From: an uncultured Prevotella sp. | Lineage (GTDB): Bacteria; Bacteroidota; Bacteroidia; Bacteroidales; Bacteroidaceae | DNA: 32,675 nt | Direction of reading: 5' to 3' | Assembly: GCA_900555035.1 (NCBI GenBank) | Contig: USJX01000029.1 | Coordinates: 1-32,675 of the forward strand | In this document: piece by piece, positions 15,819 to 23,363 of the stretch | Layout of the letters: each line of letters begins with the position of its first letter | Position numbering within the stretch: position 1 is the stretch's first letter | Position numbers and translations under genes: made by a program | The notes under the pieces: model-generated | Told to the model about the DNA's origin: nothing | Databases searched by the model: none | The model's input: only the letters and a program-made list of their open reading frames with translations

Positions 15819-15866
15819 GGGCTTCGTTATGCCCTTTTCTTTTTAACTGGGACATCCTATTGTCCC
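15819..15866 (-). repeat. Two tandem small hairpins between the peptide ORFs
   Basis: gggc/gccc hairpin (15819-15834) and gggaca/tgtccc hairpin (15849-15866), each preceded on the minus strand by AAAGAAAAGG. They look like one unit duplicated and diverged, and could control RNA stability or processing between the two ORFs. Confidence 0.6.
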
Positions 15867-15899
15867 TTTTCTTTCTTTTCCTACAAGGTGACGGAGTAA

Positions 15900-15989
15900 T
15901 TACTTACCCATCTCGATGTGGTTGTTTACATTGATTGCCTTTGCAATCATAACTGCTACTACTGCGAGTGCCATTACTGTTGTCATCAT
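15900..15989 (-). CDS. Small hydrophobic peptide (29 aa), unrecognised
   Basis: Starts at ATG 15989 (or the next codon, 15986) with GAGAAAGGA at 15997-16005, 7 nt upstream. The first two thirds form a single membrane segment (TVMALAVVAVMIA), followed by a polar tail KAINVNNHIEMGK. First ORF of the two-peptide unit. Size and layout recall single-pass membrane microproteins or type I toxins, but no antisense RNA is evident. The family is unknown to me. Confidence 0.6.
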   Translation of the reverse strand: MMTTVMALAVVAVMIAKAINVNNHIEMGK

Positions 15990-15996
15990 AATTTTT

Positions 15997-16005
15997 TCCT
16001 TTCTC
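15997..16005 (-). promoter_or_regulatory. Strong ribosome binding site of the 29-aa ORF
   Basis: GAGAAAGGA, 7 nt before the first ATG on the minus strand; identical to the site in front of the 39-aa ORF. A 12-codon upstream ORF (ATG at 16024, MAPQMNRERKKL) runs over it and its stop overlaps the 29-aa ORF start. Confidence 0.6.
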
Positions 16006-16125
16006 TGTTCATCTGCGGAGCCATCGTGTTTTAGACTCCAATTTTACATTATCCTTTTACAATCTCTCTTACCTGAAACCTTCCGTCCCGATTGCTCAGA
16101 ACTTGTTGTTTCTTCTTTTCAAGTG

Positions 16126-16158
16126 CAAAGGTAATGCCTTTTTTTTGAATATCGGCAA
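16126..16158 (-). promoter_or_regulatory. Promoter of the small-peptide unit
   Basis: Minus strand TACCTTTG (16126-16133), with TTG at 16156-16158 (22-nt spacing, slightly long). It predicts an approximately 130-nt leader before the 29-aa ORF and a total transcript of about 580 nt to the terminator at 15537. Confidence 0.65.
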
Positions 16159-16205
16159 CAATGACATGACAAAATGATGAAAAACGGCCTTTTTTTGACT
16201 CACGT

Positions 16206-16250
16206 CAATAAGTGACAGTTGGGGGCTTGATGCAGGTCAACTACTGTCTG
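16206..16250 (-). terminator. Weak candidate terminator after the GT-like gene
   Basis: Minus strand GACAGT-A-GTTG and CAACTGTC can pair around a 16-nt loop. There is no clean U tract directly after. Listed because something should separate the upstream gene from the peptide unit. Confidence 0.3.
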
Positions 16251-16265
16251 CCTCTTTTACTTTTT

Positions 16266-17039
16266 TTACTTCACATACCTCAGAATCTCCTTGCTTTTCC
16301 TGCTTTTCTTGGCAGGCAGCGGCATGAATCCCTCGGTAAGTCCCGTCTTTTCGGTCATTGCCTGGAAAACGGCGGCGGCATAATCTGACAGTTTCAGCTT
16401 TCTGAGTTCCTCGTTGATGGCATCCTCATCATAATTGTCTGCATATAATAAGGTATGAAGGTCGTCGAGATAGCTCTGCGGAATGTTCTGATGCGGCATT
16501 CGGCTTTGTATCTGCATAATTTGGGCAATGATGGGCTGCTCCGTCTGCTTGGCAATGGCATCTGCCTTGCGCTGCTCAAAGTCGGAGAGGGTGGTGACGC
16601 TGGTGTCGTTCCAGTCGTGCATCATGCCATCCACCGTGGTAAGATAGCTGTAGCCGAAGTATCGGGTCAGGATGATGCGATTGTTCCAGCCCAGCTTCAT
16701 CAGATAGTTTCTCTCCATCGGCGTGCTCGCCACCAGCAGGTTGGCATGTCTGTACATACGTTTCTGGTACAGGATGGTTTGCAGCATGCGCTTGAGGTGC
16801 GGGTTCCGGCGATTGCGCTCGGAGATGTCGCCCAGGGGGCAAACGATGTATGGGATACCCATCTTTCGCGATTTGCTGGCGAGTTGGGCACCCTTTCTTG
16901 TCCATGCTCCGAATATCAACACTATGTCGGCATCCGCCAGGCTAGGGCAGATGTCGAACTTCTGCTTCAATGCTTCGATGTATGGTAGATACATCTGAAG
17001 CATTTTCTTCAGCTTGGAAATGAACAAATAGATTCTCAT
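16266..17039 (-). CDS. GT4-like N-terminal-domain protein
   Basis: This 257-aa protein shows the acceptor-side half of a GT-B glycosyltransferase: ADIVLIFGAWTRKG, a run resembling IPYIVCPLGDISER (compare P-x-x-S-P-R-G-M in GT4 enzymes), then the basic helix QKRMYRHANLLVASTPMERNYLMKLG. The usual second half, with the E-x7-E sugar-nucleotide site, is missing; the last 130 residues are helical and lysine-rich. It may be a non-catalytic or highly diverged transferase acting with the GT2 protein, whose gene lies 23 nt upstream. Lipopolysaccharide or exopolysaccharide synthesis is a guess from the neighbour. Confidence 0.55.
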   Translation of the reverse strand: MRIYLFISKLKKMLQMYLPYIEALKQKFDICPSLADADIVLIFGAWTRKGAQLASKSRKMGIPYIVCPLGDISERNRRNPHLKRMLQTILYQKRMYRHANLLVASTPMERNYLMKLGWNNRIILTRYFGYSYLTTVDGMMHDWNDTSVTTLSDFEQRKADAIAKQTEQPIIAQIMQIQSRMPHQNIPQSYLDDLHTLLYADNYDEDAINEELRKLKLSDYAAAVFQAMTEKTGLTEGFMPLPAKKSRKSKEILRYVK

Positions 17040-17062
17040 CGTTTTTTCTCTTTAATAATGTT

Positions 17063-18274
17063 TTATAACTTATGACTTGTAAAATCGTTCTTGTCTGCCC
17101 GCCAGTATCTTATCTTGTTGGCGAGATTGCGCCAGATGATGCCATACTCTAGGAATGGCAACTTGAAGAGGGCGATGTCGTCGTCGAAGTGCTTGATGGC
17201 CTTGTTGGCGATGAGCATGCGGAGGATGAAGAGCAGGAGCAGGGCGAAACCTGCGATGCCGGTCAGAATCCAATTTTGCATGAAGATGGCGTATGCCAAT
17301 ACGGCTATCGATGCCAGCAGACTGAGATGCGGCATCAGGTGGTCGAAGAACATCAGGGTGCGCATGCTGGCAGCACGCTCCAGACTCTTCAGGGATGCCT
17401 GGTGATAGAGGTGGGCATTGTGCCATGCCTTGTTGGTAGGCTCATCGCGGGTGAGCCAGGCATCGCAATCCAATTCTACGGCTGTATCGCCGAAGGCGGC
17501 GTACTTGTTTACCAGGAAATCGTACTCGCCACGCACAAACTCCAGGTTGCCCTGGTAGCCCTGCTCGCGCATGAAGTCGCTCTTGCGGAATGCCACGTTT
17601 GGCATGTGGGTGCGGTAGCCATAGCTGTGCTGGGCACGGCGAAGCAGATAGAATGCCTTGCGGATACTGTCGAATCGGCGAACGCCCTTGGTCTCGTTGT
17701 CCAGGCTTACGTAGCCCAATACCAGGTGGTTGGGGTCCTGGCAGTTGCGAGCCATGGTCATCAGCCACTTGTCGTTCTCTGGCTTGCAGGTTGGTTCTGT
17801 GAGGATAATCCACTCATACTTGGCTGCTTTTACGCCCAGGGTAATCTGCAGCTTCTTGCGGCTCATGTAGCGGGAACTCTCCGGGATATACGTATAGTAG
17901 AGGTGAGGGTTCTCGGCGGCCATGCGCTTCAGATAGTCCAGGGTTTCGCCGTCTGTGCTCTGGCAAACCACGATTACCTGATAATCGGCAGCATGCTTCT
18001 GGTGCAGGAACATCGGAAGGTTGCGCTCTAATTCTGCGAGGTTGTCGTGGGCGGTAATCAGCACTGAAACGGGAACTTTCGGCCCCTCTTCTGTATCAGA
18101 AGTTTTTGCTTCATGGCTTGAACTATCTTCTATAACATCCTCATCTTCAGATATAACGGCGTCTATTTCCGGAAATTGCAACGAGCGCAGAAATGGATTT
18201 ATCAGCGATCCGAGGATTGCCAATAAAACCACTACTGCGCCTGCTATGATAGTTGTTAAACTAATTGTCATCAT
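17063..18274 (-). CDS. Membrane-anchored family 2 glycosyltransferase
   Basis: This 403-aa protein has one N-terminal membrane helix (about 5-27), an acidic linker, a GT-A domain starting VPVSVLITAHDNLAELERNLPMFL, and two further membrane segments near the C-terminus (about 310-350). The nucleotide-sugar fold is clear, but the place of the metal-binding D-x-D reads WIILTEPTCKP, so the usual acidic pair is altered. The gene lies 59 nt downstream of lysA and is probably cotranscribed with the his-lys run. The substrate is unknown; surface polysaccharide assembly is most likely. Confidence 0.75.
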   Translation of the reverse strand: MMTISLTTIIAGAVVVLLAILGSLINPFLRSLQFPEIDAVISEDEDVIEDSSSHEAKTSDTEEGPKVPVSVLITAHDNLAELERNLPMFLHQKHAADYQVIVVCQSTDGETLDYLKRMAAENPHLYYTYIPESSRYMSRKKLQITLGVKAAKYEWIILTEPTCKPENDKWLMTMARNCQDPNHLVLGYVSLDNETKGVRRFDSIRKAFYLLRRAQHSYGYRTHMPNVAFRKSDFMREQGYQGNLEFVRGEYDFLVNKYAAFGDTAVELDCDAWLTRDEPTNKAWHNAHLYHQASLKSLERAASMRTLMFFDHLMPHLSLLASIAVLAYAIFMQNWILTGIAGFALLLLFILRMLIANKAIKHFDDDIALFKLPFLEYGIIWRNLANKIRYWRADKNDFTSHKL

Positions 18275-18300
18275 TTCTTTTTCTCGTATTCAAGAAATAT

Positions 18301-18328
18301 CTCTTAACTGTAAACTCTTAACTCTCAA
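18301..18328. repeat. Heptad tandem array at the lysA-GT2 junction
   Basis: Four 7-nt units: ctcttaa, ctgtaaa, ctcttaa, ctctcaa. Same unit family as the array between thiS and thiE, more than 3 kb away. Confidence 0.8.
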
Positions 18329-18333
18329 CAGAA

Positions 18334-19491
18334 TTAAAAGTCTTCTGTAATGTAGCCCTTTGGCAACTGGCGGCAGTTATACTGGCTCGCCATAATCTCA
18401 CCGTATGCTCCGGCTGAACGGAGGGCGATGAGGTCGCCACGATGGGTCTTGTTTAAATCAATCGCCTTGGCGAATACATCGCTCGACTCGCAGATAGGAC
18501 CTACCACATCGTATGTCTCAACAGGTTCGTCGCTAGAGATGTTCTCTATCTTATGATATGCCTGATAGAGGGCAGGGCGAATCAGATCGGTCATACCCGC
18601 ATCAACGATGGCAAACTGCTTGGCTGTGCCCTGCTTGATGTAGAGGGTCTTGGTGATGAGCGAACCCATCTGACCTACCACGGCACGCCCCAGCTCGAAG
18701 TGTAACTTCTGACCATCGCGCAGCTTCAGTTTCTTGGCGTATGTATCAAAGTAATCCTTGAAATCAGGGATAGGCATGCGGTTAGGATGGTTGTAATCGA
18801 TGCCCAAGCCACCGCCCACGTTGATGTTCTTCACCTCGATGTGATGAGCCTCCAACTGGTTTTGCAGCTCGTTGATTCGGTTGCAGAGAGCCTCGAAGTC
18901 TCCCATGTCAAGTATCTGACTACCAATGTGGAAATGAAGGCCCAGGAACTTGATGTTCTTCATTTTGGAAGCCTCTTCAATAACACTTTCCATATCGCGC
19001 ATGGCGATACCAAACTTGTTTTCTGCCAAGCCTGTAGTGATGTTGGCATGTGTATGCGCACCTACATCAGGGTTGATGCGGAAACATACCTGGGCAATCT
19101 TGTTCTTCTTCTCGGCGAGTTCGTTGATGACTTCCAACTCAGGGATGCTCTCTACGTTGAAGCAGAAGATGCCCTTGTCCAGACCGAGGTTGATTTCCCA
19201 ATCGCTCTTGCCTACACCTGCATATACAATCTTATTGGCTGGGAATCCGGCATTGATGGCTGCCTGAATCTCTCCTCCGCTCACACAGTCGGCACCCAAA
19301 CCAGCCTGGCAGATGATGTTGAGCACCTTAGGGTTGGCATTTGCCTTCACGGCATAGTGAACCTCAAAGCCTTCGTGCTTGCCTGCCTCCTGATTGATGG
19401 TCTTCAAGGTCTGGCGCAACACGTTGGTGTCGTAGTAGTAGAACGGAGTCTGTATCTCCTGAAACTTATCTATCGGAAATGTTCCTTTCAT
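18334..19491 (-). CDS. lysA: Diaminopimelate decarboxylase
   Basis: PLP enzyme (385 aa) for the last step of lysine synthesis, meso-diaminopimelate to lysine. The PLP lysine is K49 in HYAVKANANP. HFHIGSQI, the glycine-rich GGGLGIDY phosphate loop, active-site C334 in CESSDVF and Y363 in GAYGE are all present. It lies downstream of lysC, so the first and last steps of lysine synthesis are linked. The lysC-lysA gap (85 nt) holds a run of eight C on the plus strand at about 19542-19549. Confidence 0.97.
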   Translation of the reverse strand: MKGTFPIDKFQEIQTPFYYYDTNVLRQTLKTINQEAGKHEGFEVHYAVKANANPKVLNIICQAGLGADCVSGGEIQAAINAGFPANKIVYAGVGKSDWEINLGLDKGIFCFNVESIPELEVINELAEKKNKIAQVCFRINPDVGAHTHANITTGLAENKFGIAMRDMESVIEEASKMKNIKFLGLHFHIGSQILDMGDFEALCNRINELQNQLEAHHIEVKNINVGGGLGIDYNHPNRMPIPDFKDYFDTYAKKLKLRDGQKLHFELGRAVVGQMGSLITKTLYIKQGTAKQFAIVDAGMTDLIRPALYQAYHKIENISSDEPVETYDVVGPICESSDVFAKAIDLNKTHRGDLIALRSAGAYGEIMASQYNCRQLPKGYITEDF

Positions 19492-19576
19492 TTCGTTTAT
19501 GCTTATTGTTAATATCTTATTATAGTTAAATCAGAATATATCCCCCCCCGATGGGGCGGAGATATTGAATATGTGA

Positions 19577-20896
19577 TTACTTCTCGAACAATACGTTGCT
19601 CAAGTTCTGTAATGCCTGCTTCTTATCCTTCTCCTTGATGAGGAATGAGATGTTGTAGTTGGAACCACCGTAAGAAATCATGCGCACTGGGATGTTCTTC
19701 ATTGCATCGGTAGCGATGGTCTCGAAGCCTACGTTGCTCCAATCCAGGTCACCTACCACGCAGATGATACACATGTCTGAATCTACGGTCACAGTGCCAT
19801 ACTTCTTCAGCTCGTTCACGATGTCGTTGAGGTGAGTGTCGTTATCGATACTCATGCTCACACCTACCTCAGATGTTGCAATCATGTCGATTGGAGTCTG
19901 GTAGCTCTCGAAAATCTCGAATACCTTGCGCAGGAAACCTGTGGCGAGCAACATGCGGCTACTCTTAATCTTGATGGCTGTAATGTTGTCCTTGGCAGCT
20001 ACAGCCTTGATCTTGCCACGTACGATAACGTTGTCGATGATGGTACCATCTGCCTTAGGATCCATGGTGTTCTTCAGACGAACTGGGATGCCGGCATACT
20101 TGGCTGGCTGAACGCAGGTAGGGTGGAGAATCTTGGCACCGAAGTAAGCCAACTCGGCAGCCTCCTCGAAGTTCAGCTGGCGAACTGCCTCAGTGTGCTC
20201 TACGACACGAGGGTCGTTGTTGTGCATACCGTCGATGTCGGTCCAGATCTGAATCTCGTCTGCTGGCAGGGCTGCACCGATAAGAGAAGCGGTGTAGTCG
20301 CTACCACCACGCTGCAGGTTGTCGATCTCGCCGTAAGCGTTGCGGCAGATGAAGCCCTGGGTGATATAGATCTGGTAGTCCTGGTTCTGCTCCATGATGG
20401 CAGCCAACTTCTCCTTGATATACTGTGGGTCTGGCTCTGCGTTCTTGTCTGTGCGCATAAAGTCTAAAGCACTGAGCAATACAGCCTTTACGCCCTGTTC
20501 CTTCAAGTAGTTTACAACCATGTTGGTGCTCATCATCTCGCCCTGAGCCACGATGCTCTTCTCCTCGAAAGAAGTGAAGAGGTCTTTGGTGAAAGAGCGG
20601 AGATAGTTGAACTCGCCCTGCAAGAACTCGCGTGTGGTCTGCTTCATCTCCTCGGTAGAGTAGAGCTCTTCCACGTGCTGCATGTATTTCTTCTCCAAGT
20701 TGTTGATTACCTCGTTGGCACCCTCTGGGTTCTTCTTGTAAAGATAGTCAGAGATCTCAACGAGAGAGTTTGTTGTACCGCTCATCGCAGACAATACGAT
20801 GAAAGTTGGTTCACCTGATTCTGTAACCAAAGAGGCTACTCCCTTCATGCGCTCTGGTGAGCCTACAGAAGTACCTCCGAATTTCATTACCTTCAT
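19577..20896 (-). CDS. lysC: Aspartate kinase (monofunctional)
   Basis: Phosphorylates aspartate, the first step to lysine, threonine and methionine. I start at ATG 20896 (MKVMKFGGTSVGS), giving 439 aa; the frame extends 20 codons further into AT-rich leader. The K-F-G-G-T-S motif is at residues 5-10, and the catalytic domain runs to about 280. Two ACT domains follow (about 300-439), so allosteric inhibition by an end-product amino acid is expected. No homoserine dehydrogenase domain is fused. Confidence 0.95.
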   Translation of the reverse strand: MKVMKFGGTSVGSPERMKGVASLVTESGEPTFIVLSAMSGTTNSLVEISDYLYKKNPEGANEVINNLEKKYMQHVEELYSTEEMKQTTREFLQGEFNYLRSFTKDLFTSFEEKSIVAQGEMMSTNMVVNYLKEQGVKAVLLSALDFMRTDKNAEPDPQYIKEKLAAIMEQNQDYQIYITQGFICRNAYGEIDNLQRGGSDYTASLIGAALPADEIQIWTDIDGMHNNDPRVVEHTEAVRQLNFEEAAELAYFGAKILHPTCVQPAKYAGIPVRLKNTMDPKADGTIIDNVIVRGKIKAVAAKDNITAIKIKSSRMLLATGFLRKVFEIFESYQTPIDMIATSEVGVSMSIDNDTHLNDIVNELKKYGTVTVDSDMCIICVVGDLDWSNVGFETIATDAMKNIPVRMISYGGSNYNISFLIKEKDKKQALQNLSNVLFEK

Positions 20897-20939
20897 AGTC
20901 GTAATATTATTTAAATGTTTAATTTTTATTGTTCTTTGT

Positions 20940-21656
20940 TTAATTCTCCTCGCCATCTTCCGTAAGGTCGATGCGGTTGTACTCGTTGGTCACGTCGTGG
21001 AGCACGCCGTCCTTGCAGCGATATACGATGCCTGGGAACTTGTCGAGCATTGGGATGTTATGGGTTGTCATCACAACAGCTGTGCCTTGCTTGGTGATGT
21101 CTTTCAAGAGACTCACGATGTTGCTGGCAGTTTCTGGGTCGAGATTTCCCGTTGGCTCATCGGCGATGATGATTTTTGGGGTGTTGAGCAGGGCACGGGC
21201 GATGGCCACACGCTGCTGTTCTCCGCCGGAGAGCTCATGAGGCATCTTGTCGATTTTCTCGATCATGCCCACCTCGTTGAGCACTTCTTCGATGCGTTTT
21301 TCTCTATCCTTCTTGTTTTTCCATCCGGTGGCCTTGAGCACGAACTCGAAGTTCTTGCGCACGGTGCGGTCGTGGAGCAACTGGAAGTCCTGGAAGATGA
21401 TGCCCATTTCCTTTCGCAGGGCTGGAATGTCCTTGCGGCGGATGGTTTTCAGGTCTCTGCCCAGGATTTCTGCCTTGTCGATCTCGCCCTCCACGAGGTC
21501 GAGCTCGCAGTAGAGGGTTTTCAGGAGTGAGCTCTTTCCTGAGCCCACCTTACCGATGAGATAAGCGAACTCGCCTTCATCCACATGGAAGTTGACGTTC
21601 TGGAGCACGCATTTCTCAGCCTGGTATATGCTGACGTTTTGATAATCTATTAACAT
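20940..21656 (-). CDS. ftsE: Cell-division ABC ATPase FtsE
   Basis: ABC ATPase of 238 aa: Walker A GKVGSGKS (35-42), Q-loop Q89, signature LSGGEQQR (142-149), Walker B IIIADEP (162-168) and a downstream switch histidine (TTHN). FtsE works with the membrane protein FtsX to couple cell-wall hydrolases to division. The similarity to LolD/MacB-type ATPases makes the exact name uncertain, but the short form and EGEFAYLIGKVGSGKSS fit Bacteroidota FtsE. No ftsX is adjacent; the neighbours are hisIE and lysC. Confidence 0.8.
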   Translation of the reverse strand: MLIDYQNVSIYQAEKCVLQNVNFHVDEGEFAYLIGKVGSGKSSLLKTLYCELDLVEGEIDKAEILGRDLKTIRRKDIPALRKEMGIIFQDFQLLHDRTVRKNFEFVLKATGWKNKKDREKRIEEVLNEVGMIEKIDKMPHELSGGEQQRVAIARALLNTPKIIIADEPTGNLDPETASNIVSLLKDITKQGTAVVMTTHNIPMLDKFPGIVYRCKDGVLHDVTNEYNRIDLTEDGEEN

Positions 21657-21768
21657 CCTAATTTTTTCTCCTTTATTAATTGTTCTAATGCTTTTGCCCT
21701 TTACCTTTTCCTTCGGCCGGTGACCGTTGGTTCAGGGCGCATTCCTAATATCTATATATTAGCCTATA

Positions 21769-22416
21769 TTATTTCATTTCACCCTTGCTCTTTGCCACGC
21801 GGCGCTTCTTGTCCCATTCCGGGTCGTGTCGCATTTGTAGCTCCTTTACTACATCCTCAATTCGCAGACCCTTGCTAGTGAGCAGTACGATGAGGTGGTA
21901 GAGCAGGTCGGAACTCTCGTAGATGAGCTTGTCGTCGGTGCCATTGGTAGCTTCGATAACGGTTTCAATGGCTTCTTCTCCAACCTTTTGCGCCATTTTG
22001 TTCACGCCTTTCTTGAATAGGCTGGTGGTATAGCTGCCCTCAGGCATCTCTTCGTGGCGCTTGTTGATGAAGTCCTGCAACTCCGAGAGAAAGAGGATTG
22101 GGTTCAGGGTGTTCTCCTCTGCCCAGCAGGTGTCGGTGCCCTTGTGACAGGTAGGACCATCTGGATGAACCTTTACCAGAAAGGTGTCGTTGTCGCAGTC
22201 AATCTGGATGCTAACCAGGTTGAGGAAGTTGCCGGATGTCTCGCCCTTGGTCCAAAGACAGTTGCGTGAACGGCTCCAGAAGGTTACCTTCTTGGTTTCG
22301 ATGGTCTTATCGTATGCTTCCCTGTTCATGAAGCCCAGCATCAGGACGTTCTTGGTTACGGCATCCTGGATGATGGCTGGAACAAGTCCGCCCATTTTTT
22401 CAAAATCTATTTCCAT
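21769..22416 (-). CDS. hisIE: Bifunctional phosphoribosyl-AMP cyclohydrolase / phosphoribosyl-ATP pyrophosphatase
   Basis: Carries out steps 2 and 3 of histidine synthesis. The N-terminal HisI domain (1 to about 105) has the metal-site cluster DCDNDT (73-78) and cysteines C90 and C97 (PTCHKGTDTCW). The C-terminal HisE domain (about 110-205) shows GEEAIETVIEA and the YHLIVLL helix. Length 215 aa is normal for the fusion. Last his gene of the run hisH-A-F-IE. Confidence 0.96.
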   Translation of the reverse strand: MEIDFEKMGGLVPAIIQDAVTKNVLMLGFMNREAYDKTIETKKVTFWSRSRNCLWTKGETSGNFLNLVSIQIDCDNDTFLVKVHPDGPTCHKGTDTCWAEENTLNPILFLSELQDFINKRHEEMPEGSYTTSLFKKGVNKMAQKVGEEAIETVIEATNGTDDKLIYESSDLLYHLIVLLTSKGLRIEDVVKELQMRHDPEWDKKRRVAKSKGEMK

Positions 22417-22446
22417 TTTTATCTTTACAATTAAATTGTTTGTCTG

Positions 22447-22536
22447 TTTCTACAATCTGATAACCTGGCGTTGAATTATCTGCTGCTCAGAAATTTCTAC
22501 AATCTGACGTTGATTCCCTCGTTTCTCAGATATTTC
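22447..22536. repeat. Degenerate duplication of the hisF 3' end
   Basis: Segment 22494-22536 (the last hisF codons with its stop) is repeated, diverged, at 22447-22493 in the hisF-hisIE gap. Both begin tttctacaatctga on the plus strand and end tctcaga(t)att-like or ctcagaaattt. It looks like an old tandem duplication. Confidence 0.6.
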
Positions 22537-23279
22537 TTCAAGTCTGGGATGGCGATTTCGCCGAAGTGGAAGACGCTGGCTGCCAGGGCTGCATCTGCCT
22601 TTCCCAGGGTGAAGGCATCACGGAAATGCTCCATCTTGCCGGCACCGCCCGAGGCGATGATCGGAATACTTACTTCTTCGGCAAGACGGGCGAGGGCTTC
22701 GTTGGCGAATCCCTGTTTTACGCCGTCGTGATCCATACTGGTGAAGAGAATCTCACCCGCACCACGGTCGGCCACTTCCTTTGCCCAGTCGAACAAGCCC
22801 AGTTCTACTCTCTCTCTTCCGCCTTTCACGTAGCAATGCCAGCCGTCTGGGTCGAGGCGGGCATCGATGGCGCATACACAGACCTGCGAACCGTAATGGT
22901 TGGCTATCTCGTTGATGAGCTCGGGATGTCGGATGGCGGCACTGTTGATGCTTACCTTGTCGGCTCCTGCGTTGAGGAGTCGTTCCACGTCCTTCAGCTC
23001 GTTGATGCCGCCGCCCACTGTGAATGGGATGTTGATTTCGGCAGCCACGCGAGTTACCATGTCTGTAAAGGTCTTGCGCTCTTCGAAGCTGGCGGTGATG
23101 TCGAGGAATACGAGTTCATCGGCCCCCGCATCGCTATAGGCCTTTCCCAGTTCCACCGGGTCGCCTGCGCTTCTCAGGTTCACGAAGTTGGTTCCCTTTA
23201 CGGTTTCTCCGTTCTTCACGTCGAGACAGGGAACGATTCGCTTTGCCAAGCCTTTGCTTTTACTTTGAACTTTGACCAT
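22497..23279 (-). CDS. hisF: Imidazole glycerol phosphate synthase cyclase subunit
   Basis: TIM-barrel cyclase (260 aa) that, with HisH, turns PRFAR and ammonia into imidazole-glycerol phosphate and AICAR. The catalytic acids are D20 (PCLDVKNGETVKG) and D139 (CAIDARLD). The first nine residues (MVKVQSKSK) are extra relative to the usual start near LAKRI, and they are encoded by units of the heptad array at 23264-23291. The ATG itself falls in a variant unit. hisA lies upstream with a 69-nt gap. Confidence 0.97.
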   Translation of the reverse strand: MVKVQSKSKGLAKRIVPCLDVKNGETVKGTNFVNLRSAGDPVELGKAYSDAGADELVFLDITASFEERKTFTDMVTRVAAEINIPFTVGGGINELKDVERLLNAGADKVSINSAAIRHPELINEIANHYGSQVCVCAIDARLDPDGWHCYVKGGRERVELGLFDWAKEVADRGAGEILFTSMDHDGVKQGFANEALARLAEEVSIPIIASGGAGKMEHFRDAFTLGKADAALAASVFHFGEIAIPDLKKYLRNEGINVRL

Positions 23280-23291
23280 TGAACTTTGAAC
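23264..23291. repeat. Heptad array across the hisF start codon
   Basis: Four units on the plus strand: tttgaac, tttgacc, attgaac, tttgaac. The hisF ATG (cat at 23277-23279) spans the second and third units, so part of the protein start is repeat-derived. Confidence 0.8.
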
Positions 23292-23321
23292 TTTATGATT
23301 ACTTAACTCCTAAATTTTTAT

Positions 23322-23363
23322 TAATCACTAATCATTAATCACTAATCACTAATCACTAATCAC
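23322..23363. repeat. Heptad array across the hisA stop codon
   Basis: Six units of taatcac (one taatcat). On the coding strand the hisA C-terminus VISD and its TAG stop lie in the first units, and the rest is intergenic. Confidence 0.9.

Noticed and set aside
19542..19549. Run of eight C as a phase-variation switch
   Set aside because: It lies in the lysC-lysA spacer, not in a coding frame or between promoter elements.
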